A DNA stretch of 64,000 bases from Monodelphis domestica. Its lineage: Eukaryota > Chordata > Mammalia > Didelphimorphia > Didelphidae. The notes beneath the pieces were generated by a model. The model made no database searches, was not told the origin of the DNA, and saw only the letters and a list, made by a program, of their open reading frames with translations. The DNA lies in assembly GCF_027887165.1 (NCBI RefSeq), contig NC_077234.1, forward strand, positions 163,922,877-163,986,876. Direction: 5' to 3'. The position numbers and the translations under genes are program-made. The first letter of the stretch is position 1. The number at the start of each line of letters is the position of its first letter. Below, in pieces: positions 60,001 through 64,000 of this stretch.

Positions 60001-61462
60001 ATATATAGTGAGGATAGATGGTTCAAGTAAGGGTTTTTAAGGAGAGAGGAGAAATAGGCGTATTTTTAGGCAATGAATAAGCAGCCTGTAGATAGGGAGA
60101 GATTAGTAAGATATCAGAGAAGATAAAGGGAAGAAATTTCTAGAAAAGATAAGAAGGAATGGAATTTTGTGTCTAGGTAGAAGGGTTTGCCTTGGCAAGG
60201 AAAAAGACCACTTCTTCCTGTGAGAGAGTGGGGGAAGATATCTGAGTGATATAAGATGATGAGGGGAGAAGTGAGAATTCTCAGGAAATTACCTCATTTT
60301 TTCCAGGAAGGTATGAAGCAAGGTTCTATATTGAATAGTTTTCTATCTATTTTGTGTAGCTCATCATCATCATTATTATTTTTAAATTTTTACACAGATG
60401 AAAGGGTGGGAGGCTGCCATGGGACATTTGAAGGAGGATGAAAAGGTTTGGGGAAATCACTGTAGTGACTGGAATTAGGGAGGTATAATAGGATTGTCTT
60501 GCTGAATTGAAGGCCCAGTTGAGATTATGAAACAACTTTGTATTAGACTCAGCAGGCACAGTTTTGTGATTTTCTTTCGCTCTGCTCAGTAGGATGGTAA
60601 TAGGGGTAGAGGAAGGGAAGAGAATGAACATTTAGATAGCACCTACTATTGGCCAGACACTGTGCTAAGTGTTCTATAAATATTATCTCATTTGAATAGG
60701 AGGAGAAAGGCAGAAAATGGCAGGAATAATTCAAGGTAAGAGCTTGATCATAGAAGACAGGGCAGAGTTGAATTGGTTCACCAAATGGTTAAGATGGAGA
60801 AGGGAGCATAGTGAACTGCTAGTGTAGGGATGATGGCTTGTGAAAGAACCAAGGAGGGGGGGCAGGTTACTGGAAAGAATGATAAAAGATAATGATCAGA
60901 CAAATAAATATTAGTTTATAATCATGGAAGTAGACTATTTGTGGGTAATGACAAGATCAAAGATATGACCATATTTGGATTTAAAGGTAGAATGGAGAGA
61001 TGGGTAATAGGAAATTAGTAAACTGAGGAACTGGGAAGTTGTAGTTTTGGAGGAAGTAGCAATATATAGGCTGACATCCCCCAGTTTTAGAGTGGCAGAG
61101 TGGGGAGGGGCAAATGGGAGTGGGGAGCAGGGAGAAGAGAAAGAATATCAGCCAGGTGCTGAACTCACTGAAGAAGGAAGCAGGAATCAAGCAGCTTGAT
61201 GAACAAGGTTGGAGAAAGAAAGGCAAAAACATGAAACCTTCCATATTTTACCCTCTAGGTAGTCTTCCTATCTAGATTCTCCAAGAGTATAAACACTTTA
61301 AAAAAAAAACTATACCCAGTGCTAAGTACAAACTCAGTAAGTTTGTGGCATTAGTGAGTCTTACAAAGGGAGACTTACTTAGAGATACAGCCATTAGAGC
61401 AGCAGGAACTCCAAATGCCAATGGATAGCATGCTTGTTTGGAATGAATGCCACATTGTTGAA
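28662..61462 (-). CDS. SLC15A1: SLC15A1 (PEPT1) proton-coupled oligopeptide transporter, exons 8-23 (3' partial gene)
   Basis: Plasma-membrane H+/di- and tripeptide symporter of the POT/SLC15 family, which in mammals absorbs peptides and beta-lactam drugs at the brush border of small intestine and kidney. Sixteen exons, read on the minus strand, join in phase to 1565 bases including the stop (about 521 residues) and match human PEPT1 from about V186 to the end without a gap. Visible family signatures are [18 protein letters not shown] (helix 7 and the following loop), [19 protein letters not shown] (helix 8), [19 protein letters not shown] (helix 10, with E595), and [18 protein letters not shown] (helix 11). 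PEPT2 (SLC15A2) is excluded by the C-terminus [14 protein letters not shown], which is PEPT1-specific. Exons 1-7, including the start, helices 1-5 and H57, lie beyond 64000. No exon has a frameshift or stop, so the gene looks functional. Joined exons: 61379-61462, 54665-54747, 53406-53492, 52058-52147, 51657-51701, 51536-51568, 51343-51431, 49823-49904, 47991-48110, 41060-41206, 40350-40399, 37776-37883, 34101-34185, 31976-32122, 30329-30436, 28662-28868. Confidence 0.97.
28988..29165 (+). repeat. SINE type A (SLC15A1 last intron)
   Basis: GGGCAGCTAGATGGTTCAG head, CTAGCTGTGTGATCCTGGGC body, degraded AAAAGGCAAAG tail. Antisense to the gene, about 120 bases from the exon 23 acceptor. Confidence 0.85.
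30004..30048 (+). repeat. (CA)22 microsatellite
   Basis: Pure CA run in the last intron of SLC15A1, 280 bases downstream of exon 22; a ready intragenic marker. Confidence 0.98.
30329..30436 (-). CDS. SLC15A1: SLC15A1 exon 22 (helix 11)
   Basis: 108-base, phase-0 exon with acceptor CTACAG and donor GTAAGT. It encodes [20 protein letters not shown] then [16 protein letters not shown], differing from human at a single residue (SEQ for SKQ). Transmembrane helix 11. Confidence 0.97.
31976..32122 (-). CDS. SLC15A1: SLC15A1 exon 21 (helix 10, E595)
   Basis: 147-base, phase-0 exon with acceptor TTTAG and a weak donor GTTCTA after CAG. It starts [20 protein letters not shown], then [20 protein letters not shown] and [10 protein letters not shown]588 and E595 of the peptide-binding site are present. 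From [10 protein letters not shown] onward it is essentially identical to human. Confidence 0.96.
32198..32793 (+). repeat. L1 3' end, first of two at one site
   Basis: Starts in ORF2 (TGTTTGTATCCCAAAGAGAT) and ends ATAAATAAATATTTTTT. Flanked by AAAAGCAGTGAG at 32186-32197 and 32794-32805. Intronic and antisense, 75 bases upstream of the exon 21 acceptor. Confidence 0.88.
32806..33392 (+). repeat. L1 3' end, second at the same site
   Basis: Starts CTGCCCTTCAATTGGGGAAT and ends in an ACAAATAAATAAACAAATC-like tail. Flanked by the same AAAAGCAGTGAG at 32794-32805 and 33393-33404. Confidence 0.88.
33667..33841 (+). repeat. SINE type A, internally deleted
   Basis: The head GGGGCAGCTGGGTAGCTCAG runs straight into GAATCCTAGGTTCAAATCTG, so about 25-30 bases between the tRNA-like boxes are missing. 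Target duplication AAGAACATAGGGCTTG / AAGAAGATAGGGCTTG (33651-33666, 33842-33857). Confidence 0.87.
34101..34185 (-). CDS. SLC15A1: SLC15A1 exon 20 (end of extracellular domain)
   Basis: 85-base exon with acceptor CAATAG and donor GTAAGT. After completing Glu (GA|A) it encodes [20 protein letters not shown] then [17 protein letters not shown] is identical to human; the preceding loop is shorter than the human one. It ends on a full codon. Confidence 0.93.
34390..35795 (-). repeat. Old L1, ORF2 C-terminal half and 3' end
   Basis: Minus strand, about 1.4 kb. GATTTTGTTTGTGCAAAAGC, CCCACTGATTGGTCTCTCTA and ATTTTGATGACTGCTTTAAT are ORF2 words in the correct order. Heavily decayed; no intact frame. 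Confidence 0.82.
35811..37085. repeat. L1 with 5' inversion (twin-primed insertion)
   Basis: 35811-36057 is ORF2 on the minus strand. 36058-37085 continues ORF2 from almost the next position on the plus strand (TCTGATAAAGGACTTATTTC) to the 3' UTR and tail (TATGTAATTGAGGAAATG). About 25-30 bases are lost at the switch. An AT-rich insert, probably a short L1 tail, sits at 36400-36445. Confidence 0.8.
37086..37735. repeat. Unassigned DNA, LINE tail and (GAAA)n
   Basis: 37450-37720 resembles an old LINE 3' end (AATGCAACGATCCAGGACAA, ACCTCCAGAGAAAGAACTAT). A GAAA-type repeat lies at 37716-37733, about 40 bases from exon 19. 37086-37449 is unassigned, with short TG/GA/TA tracts near 37180-37214. 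Confidence 0.5.
37776..37883 (-). CDS. SLC15A1: SLC15A1 exon 19 (extracellular domain)
   Basis: 108-base exon with acceptor TTTCAG and donor GTGAGT. It completes the Arg codon (AG|A), then reads [20 protein letters not shown] and [15 protein letters not shown], leaving after GA. Human has FVNTFNELITITMSGKVYAN followed by ISSYNASTYQFFPSG. The sequon N-A-S is shared with human. Confidence 0.93.
37884..39120. other. SLC15A1 intron 18, mostly unassigned
   Basis: (TG)n followed by G(10) at 38357-38380, a MIR-like relic near 38815-38900. No other feature. Confidence 0.4.
39125..39385 (+). repeat. SINE type B
   Basis: CCCAATGGATAGAGTACTGG head, CTCAGTTCAAATCCAGCTTC body, ACTGGAGAAGGAAATGGAAA and a GATGGAGTCATGTAGAGTTG tail. 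Full-length but diverged. Confidence 0.8.
39386..40349. other. SLC15A1 intron 18, unassigned
   Basis: AT-rich intronic DNA with a faint MIR-like relic at 39725-39840. No exon candidate on the minus strand. Confidence 0.4.
40350..40399 (-). CDS. SLC15A1: SLC15A1 exon 18 (extracellular domain)
   Basis: 50-base exon with acceptor TCTCAG and donor GTATCT, leaving after two bases of an Arg codon. It encodes [17 protein letters not shown], against human VKDGLNQKPEKGENGIR. Very short; recognised by the KPEKG-x-NGIR motif. Confidence 0.93.
41060..41206 (-). CDS. SLC15A1: SLC15A1 exon 17 (extracellular domain, strongly diverged)
   Basis: 147-base, phase-0 exon with acceptor CTATAG and non-consensus donor GTCAGT. 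It encodes [20 protein letters not shown], then a stretch ending [21 protein letters not shown]. It aligns with human NAFMTFDVNKLTRINISS and DDFKQGQRHTLLVWAPNHYQ, but is only about one-third identical. Sequons N-I-S and N-S-S are present. A longer open frame overlaps it out of phase and hides it; the phase, length and position between exons 16 and 18 leave no other candidate. Confidence 0.88.
41207..41873. other. SLC15A1 intron 16, unassigned part
   Basis: No repeat or exon recognised. The open frames are not supported by conserved splice-bordered segments. Confidence 0.4.
41889..43444 (+). mobile_element. Recent 5'-truncated L1 with perfect target duplication
   Basis: 1.56 kb: the last part of ORF2, the 3' UTR and an A-rich end. 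A perfect 15-base target duplication AAAAGTATCATTTCA flanks it (41874-41888 and 43445-43459). The ORF2 reading frame is readable as RT C-terminal domain ([47 protein letters not shown] at 42445-42969) but is broken upstream by stops. Full-length L1 ORF2 is about 1270 residues, so this copy cannot move by itself. It lies in SLC15A1 intron 16, antisense to the gene. Confidence 0.93.
43545..43885. repeat. Two MIR-like relics
   Basis: 43545-43745 plus (AACTAGGTTCAAATCCAGCC, GAATCTCAATTTCTTTACCT). 43745-43885 minus (GCCTAGAGAGATTAAGTGAT). Confidence 0.6.
44233..44432 (+). repeat. SINE type A with target duplication
   Basis: GAGGTGACTCAGTGGATAG head to the GATGGAAGGTAAGG tail. AAAGAAGTTGTTTTA (44218-44232) and AAAGAAGTTATTTTA (44433-44447) flank it. 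Confidence 0.87.
45029..45225 (+). repeat. SINE type A
   Basis: CCAAGCCTGGAGATGGGAAG, TTCCTAGCTATGTGACCTTG, then GAACCAATAAACAGTATTGA and a GGGTAAGGGTTTAAA tail; head diverged. Confidence 0.85.
45226..46849. other. SLC15A1 intron 16, largely unassigned; old LINE tail at 46380-46757
   Basis: 46380-46757 has the look of an ancient CR1/L3-like 3' end (TCTCTGCCACTGGAGGTGTT, ending TCTTCCAACTCTGAGAATCT). 45226-46379 is not recognised; open frames on either strand there lack conserved motifs. Confidence 0.4.
46850..47049 (+). repeat. SINE type A, well preserved, perfect target duplication
   Basis: Full-length with CAGCTGGGTAGCTCAGTGG head, A/B-box-like segments, GACGGAAGGTAAGGGTT and A(10). The 15-base AAGAATGATAGAAGA is repeated at 46835-46849 and 47050-47064. 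Among the youngest type A copies in the window. Confidence 0.92.
47065..47990. other. SLC15A1 intron 16, unassigned with AC/AT-rich tract
   Basis: A degenerate ATAC/ATGT simple repeat at 47715-47840. Nothing else seen before exon 16. Confidence 0.4.
47991..48110 (-). CDS. SLC15A1: SLC15A1 exon 16 (start of extracellular domain)
   Basis: 120-base, phase-0 exon with acceptor GTCTAG and donor GTAAGT. It opens with the conserved [11 protein letters not shown] and continues [20 protein letters not shown], after which similarity to human fades. It carries two N-glycosylation sequons (N-L-T and N-V-S), matching the glycosylated character of the mammalian PEPT1 extracellular domain. Confidence 0.94.
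48905..49070 (+). repeat. SINE type A, diverged and 5'-shortened
   Basis: TTTCTAGCTGTGTGATCTTG, CTCCTCTGCCTTGGAACCCA and an AAACAGAAGGCAAAAATTAA tail. Confidence 0.75.
49071..49822. other. SLC15A1 intron 15, unassigned part
   Basis: A SINE head-like scrap at 49340-49380 (CTCAATCCACTGGACCATCT, minus) and no other recognised feature. Confidence 0.4.
49823..49904 (-). CDS. SLC15A1: SLC15A1 exon 15 (helix 9)
   Basis: 82-base exon with acceptor TTTCAG and donor GTAAGT. Its first base G completes Thr (AC|G). It encodes [20 protein letters not shown] then IIQLQID (human 357-383), transmembrane helix 9, ending at the outer membrane face. Confidence 0.96.
50170..50845 (+). repeat. Two SINE relics (intron 14)
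   Basis: 50170-50255 (TACAGTGGACAGAAGGCTGA, TCTAAGTTCAAATCTTGCTT) and 50690-50845 (GTGGACAGAGCACTTGACCT, CAAGTTCAAATCCTGCCTCA) are 5' portions of old tRNA-derived SINEs; the sequence between is unassigned. Confidence 0.6.
51343..51431 (-). CDS. SLC15A1: SLC15A1 exon 14 (helix 8, D341)
   Basis: 89-base exon with acceptor AACAG and donor GTAAGT, leaving after two bases of T356. It encodes [20 protein letters not shown] then LIAKCGFNF: transmembrane helix 8. The aspartate of VPI-x-DAV corresponds to human D341, partner of residue 282. Confidence 0.96.
51536..51568 (-). CDS. SLC15A1: SLC15A1 exon 13
   Basis: 33-base, phase-0 micro-exon with acceptor TTTTAG and donor GTACAG. It encodes [11 protein letters not shown] (human 316-326, [11 protein letters not shown]). 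It lies 88 bases from exon 12 and 104 from exon 14, a tight exon cluster also typical of the human gene. Confidence 0.94.
51657..51701 (-). CDS. SLC15A1: SLC15A1 exon 12
   Basis: 45-base, phase-0 micro-exon with acceptor TTTAAG and donor GTAAGT. It encodes [15 protein letters not shown] (human 301-315, [15 protein letters not shown]). Too short to show as an open reading frame; found by the WTLQATTM motif and splice borders. Confidence 0.95.
52058..52147 (-). CDS. SLC15A1: SLC15A1 exon 11 (helix 7; carries an R282K change)
   Basis: 90-base, phase-0 exon. Acceptor TTTTAG, donor GTAATA. It encodes [20 protein letters not shown] then [10 protein letters not shown] (human 271-300), including W294 of the substrate pocket. 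Where human and rabbit PEPT1 have VTRV, this sequence reads VVKV (codons GTG GTA AAG GTG), so the residue matching R282 is lysine. R282 is known to pair with D341; the aspartate is kept in exon 14. Confidence 0.96.
52390..53405. repeat. Old repeat fragment and AT-rich intron 10
   Basis: 52400-52520 is an ancient mammalian repeat fragment (CTTAGGCACTGGGGATACAA, TCGCAAGGAGCTTGTATTCC) also seen at 54765-54880 and 56915-57060. 53160-53290 is almost pure AT. Nothing else assigned. Confidence 0.5.
53406..53492 (-). CDS. SLC15A1: SLC15A1 exon 10
   Basis: 87-base, phase-0 exon with acceptor TTCCAG and donor GTAAGT. It encodes [20 protein letters not shown] followed by LDWAKEKYD (human 242-270), the basic cytoplasmic linker between the two six-helix bundles, strongly conserved. 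Confidence 0.96.
53493..54242. other. SLC15A1 intron 9, unassigned with (TA)n
   Basis: A short TA run at 53758-53776 and a MIR-like relic at about 53985-54110. No exon. Confidence 0.4.
54243..54417 (+). repeat. SINE type A, 5'-truncated
   Basis: Starts inside the head (TCAGGCCCAGATATGGGAGG) and runs through CTAGCTGTGTGACCCTGGGC to the AAGATAAGGGTT tail. Confidence 0.85.
54665..54747 (-). CDS. SLC15A1: SLC15A1 exon 9
   Basis: 83-base exon. Acceptor TTTAG, donor GTAAGT, ending on a full codon. It encodes [20 protein letters not shown] and then EVAKCIG (human about 215-241): the end of helix 6 and the start of the central cytoplasmic loop. Its phase joins exactly to the preceding exon (A + TT = Ile). 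Confidence 0.95.
54765..55810 (+). repeat. Old repeat fragment, then L2-type LINE 3' part
   Basis: 54765-54880 is the CACTGTGCTAGG-type fragment. About 55000-55810 follows the order of an L2 3' region: GTGGCTATGTCACGCTAACT, TAGTGGATCCCTATTTACTC, CAGGATAAAATGCACTGTCT, CCCTTACTTCTGCCTTGAAT. Heavily decayed. Confidence 0.6.
55811..56589. other. SLC15A1 intron 8, unassigned
   Basis: AT-rich, short TA run at 56287-56299. No recognised repeat or exon. Confidence 0.35.
56590..56830 (+). repeat. L2-like fragment
   Basis: CATTCAGAAGGCTTCTCCAA, CAATCTTTAAGCTTCTGCTC and TTTGAAATCTTTCTTGAGTA follow the L2 3' order. Confidence 0.45.
56915..61260 (+). repeat. Purine-rich ancient repeat, two halves split by a decayed L1
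   Basis: 56915-57985 (AGGCTATTGCAATAGACTAG, GTTCAGTTTTGGACATTTTA, CCAGAACTGAGCCTCAGAGG) and about 59850-61260 (GGAGAGAGCTTCATTAAGTG, GAAGAGATATTGGACTATAT) read like successive parts of one non-coding, purine-rich mammalian repeat. I recognise the wording but cannot name the family with certainty. A small MIR-like insert lies at 60635-60700. Confidence 0.45.
58400..59849 (+). repeat. Decayed L1, ORF1-ORF2 endonuclease region
   Basis: AGTGAGAATGGATTAAACAA, AATCTGTTGCTTACAAGAAA and AACAATAATTATGGGAGATT match the order of the marsupial L1 ORF2 endonuclease region. The 122-codon frame at 59482-59850 is part of it. Many stops; the 5' limit near 58400 is a guess. Confidence 0.6.
61379..61462 (-). 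CDS. SLC15A1: SLC15A1 exon 8
   Basis: 84-base exon. Acceptor CTACAG, donor GTAAGT. It enters in phase (last two bases of V186) and leaves after the first base of I214. It encodes [20 protein letters not shown], then ALMAVSL, nearly identical to the human loop and start of transmembrane helix 6. It is isolated by a 6.6 kb intron on its 3' side. I found no exon 7 between 61463 and 64000. Confidence 0.95.
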
Positions 61463-62019
61463 CTGTAGGGAAATTAAATCAGATTATGGTTTATTATAGT
61501 TATATGAAAAATTCTCATAATATTTTATTTGATCAAAGCTAAATTAGTTACCAATTTAAAGATGAAATGTTTATTAAGCATAAAAAGCATCATGCTAAAT
61601 GAAACAAACCTTAAAAGTAGACCTTGCCCTCAAGGAGATTACAGTCAATTTATATACATTTTTTCTTTCCTCAACCACGGGGACTTTCTCTTTTGCCTTT
61701 GTAATACAATATCCTATTCCAGTAAGTTGTGTTATAATGAAGGGATAAAAAGGACTAGGGAAGACTAATGTCCTTGATGATAGGAAACATGGTTTCTTCT
61801 TCCAACTTGGTTCCCAATGTTAGACAAGTCACCTCTCTATGCCTGTTCCTCATAGGGGGAAAAAGCATATTGGAATAGACAATAGCAACCAGTTCTTAAC
61901 AGAAAATTCTATGTCTCTCAGTTCTATAGTATTTTCTCTAAAGAAAAAAGAGAAATAAGTTGCCATGAAATTTAATTGGATGGTAATCCTACTATATTAG
62001 ATCAATGTTTAACTTTTTA
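61463..62019. other. SLC15A1 intron 7, unassigned part
   Basis: An old-repeat scrap at 61605-61640 (CCTTGCCCTCAAGGAGATTA). No exon 7 found. Confidence 0.45.
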
Positions 62020-62215
62020 AAATCCTTACCTCCCATCTTAGAGTCAATACTGTGTATTGGTTCCAAGGCAGAAGAGCAGTAAGGGCTGGGCGATGGAGGT
62101 TAAGTGACTTGTCTAGTGTCACACTAGGAAGTATCTAAGATCAGATTTGAACCCAGGATCTCCCATTTCTAGACCTGGCTTTCAATCCACTGAGCCATCA
62201 ACCTGTCCCCCCTCT
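62020..62215 (-). repeat. SINE type A
   Basis: Minus strand; TCAATACTGTGTATTGGTTC near the left, CTTTCAATCCACTGAGCCAT near the right. Full-length. Confidence 0.85.
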
Positions 62216-64000
62216 GCCCACAATGTTTAATTTTTAATGTGAGCCTGGATAACATAAAGTTTGTGTTTGAGTCACAAAAATTATCTAACAGAGTTTTGCC
62301 CAGAAATTAAACAAAAATTCAAATGTTTGATTCTGATCTTTTTTCTTCTCAAAAAAATGTATAAATTTAATAAGCCTCTACAGAAACATTTGCATTTGTT
62401 ATATTTAAATATATTTTTTATTTTATTGACTTGGGTATCATCTCTGTTGAAGTATACAACAACCCATCTATGCCTTCTTATCCTTTGAGCAATTTGATTG
62501 TGTCACCCTATGGCTCCCTACTTGTAGGCATTTTTACATTTTGTGAGTTCCAATGTAGAGTCTAGCTATCCTCCATCAGTTATTTCTTGCTCTTTCTACA
62601 CAACAGGACCAACTTTTCCCACCCCTCATTTCCTAGCTACTCTTCACTATATGCTTCTTGCAAGTATGTGATAACTGGAAACATGTTGCAGCTTATGAGC
62701 ACCCATTTATACACCTCAGTTCCTATGTTAACTGTCGTTCACTGGCATCTAGAATATCAAGATTTGCAAACCTACAGCATCACCAAGAGAATATTTGGGT
62801 TAACAAAATAGGCTTTTGTGCCAACAAGCATCCTGGGATAAAAATATCAACATGAGACTATAGAAAAAAATAAAGAGAGATAAATTGTAATCCAAACTAT
62901 GACATGCAATTAGATAGCAAGTCCCAGTTTATCTATATTAGGGAGAGGTAGTTCAGATAAACAATGAATTGGAACTGGAATCTATCAGAAGGAGGGAAAA
63001 ACTAGATAGCAGATGAGCAAATGTAAAATGTTACGATAGATTTCAATACATAATTAATTTTAAAACTACAAATTCTGAGATTCCATTATTATGGTATTTT
63101 CAAATCAAGTATATGTAACTTTAATGAAATAATGAAATTAAGTTCATGTTTTCTTTAACCTTTTTACCTTCCCAGATTTTATTCCCATTACATACATACA
63201 TGGTTGTAATCTACATATCTATTATCAGTATGGATATTGATTCTGCATTATTTTATATAAAAGTCTCATCATTTTTTAAAGTTTTTGTTTTTCCATTTAT
63301 TATAGCACAAGAATATACCATTTTGTTGCTATACAATATTCACCTATTCCTTGGGTGTTGGGAAGATTGGTCCTGAGTAGTTTATGCTATTATGATTAAT
63401 GTTGCTGCAAATATTTTTGCAAATGAGTCTTTTTTCCTACCTGGGGAAAATAAACATCTTCAGCATATGGTTCTTGAAGTAATTTTACTGGGTCAAAAGG
63501 CATAACCAATTTTATATCTCTGGAAGGTTTTTTTTGTATTAACAGAATAATTTTAGAAATAAAACCTCAACCCTGCTAGAATCAGATTTGTCTTATAACT
63601 ATCTTGGAAAATTCAATAGGATGACAATAACAACAATAGCTAATTTTAGATAGTACTCATTATCTGCCAGGCACTGTGTTAAGCACTTTACAATTATTAT
63701 TTCATTTTCATCCTTACAATAACCCTAGAAGGTAGGTGCTATTTTTATTTTCATTTTACAGATGAGGAAACTGAGGCAAACAAAGATTAACAGAGTTGTC
63801 CAAGGTTGCACAGCTAATGGGTCTGAGGTCACATTTGAATTCAGGTCTTTCTGACCCCAGACCGAGCACTCTCCACTTTACCACCTTGTTGGATTTTGTT
63901 TTTCTTGCTTTCTCAATGGATAAGGAAAGAGGAGGGAAAGAATTTGGAGCCAAAAAAAATTGAATTTTAGAAAGATATGTTTTACTGTACTAAAATTGCA
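62216..64000. repeat. Unassigned intron, old L1 and MIR at the edge
   Basis: 63130-63520 is an old L1 3' part on the minus strand (TTACTGGGTCAAAAGGCATA). 63640-63890 is a minus-strand MIR relic (GGCACTGTGTTAAGCACTTT, CAGATGAGGAAACTGAGGCA). 62216-63129 is unassigned. Confidence 0.5.

Noticed and set aside
61463..64000. Search for SLC15A1 exon 7 (helix 5 region)
   Set aside because: No splice-bordered segment resembling it on the minus strand; it must lie beyond the window.
1..64000. CRISPR arrays, operons, phage or defence systems
   Set aside because: The repeats are dispersed transposons and microsatellites of a vertebrate genome; no regularly spaced repeat-spacer structure or prokaryotic gene is present.

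Overview
The window is intronic and intergenic DNA from a mammal, almost certainly a marsupial. It is AT-rich, has no CpG island, and is packed with tRNA-derived SINEs and LINE-1 3' ends of the kind that fill opossum, devil and koala genomes. The species cannot be fixed from the sequence alone. No bacterial, plasmid or phage feature is present, and I found no previously undescribed gene system. The interesting material is a diverged nutrient transporter gene and an unusually readable record of transposon insertions.

The one host gene is SLC15A1 (PEPT1, the intestinal and renal proton-coupled di/tripeptide transporter), on the minus strand. I could place sixteen consecutive coding exons between 61462 and 28662, each with GT/AG borders and matching phases. 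They correspond to exons 8-23 of the 23-exon mammalian gene, human residues about 186-708. The first seven exons lie beyond position 64000. They encode transmembrane helices about 6-12, the large extracellular domain between helices 9 and 10, and the cytoplasmic C-terminus. The membrane core is highly conserved; the extracellular domain (exons at 48.0, 41.1, 40.3, 37.8 and 34.1 kb) is strongly diverged. A 3' UTR follows 28662, with candidate poly(A) signals at 28107, 28071 and 27741.

Layout: 1-27.7 kb is the intergenic region downstream of SLC15A1, made of transposon relics and unassigned unique DNA, with no supported exon. It holds two solo retroviral LTRs (2605-3607 and 19812-20932) and a hAT DNA transposon (10760-12465) inserted in a SINE. 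27.7-61.5 kb is SLC15A1. Its introns hold a recent 5'-truncated L1 (41889-43444), an L1 with a 5' inversion (35811-37085), two L1s landed one after the other at one site (32186-33404), many SINEs, an L2 segment and an old repeat split by a decayed L1. 61.5-64 kb is the intron upstream of exon 8.

Repeat names are descriptive and come from recognising the sequence, not from a library search. 'Type A' SINEs start near GGGGCAGCTGGGTAGCTCAG and end in AAGGTAAGGG-A(n). 'Type B' SINEs end in a GGGGTCACAAAGAG-like tail. Human residue numbers come from my memory of the human PEPT1 protein.
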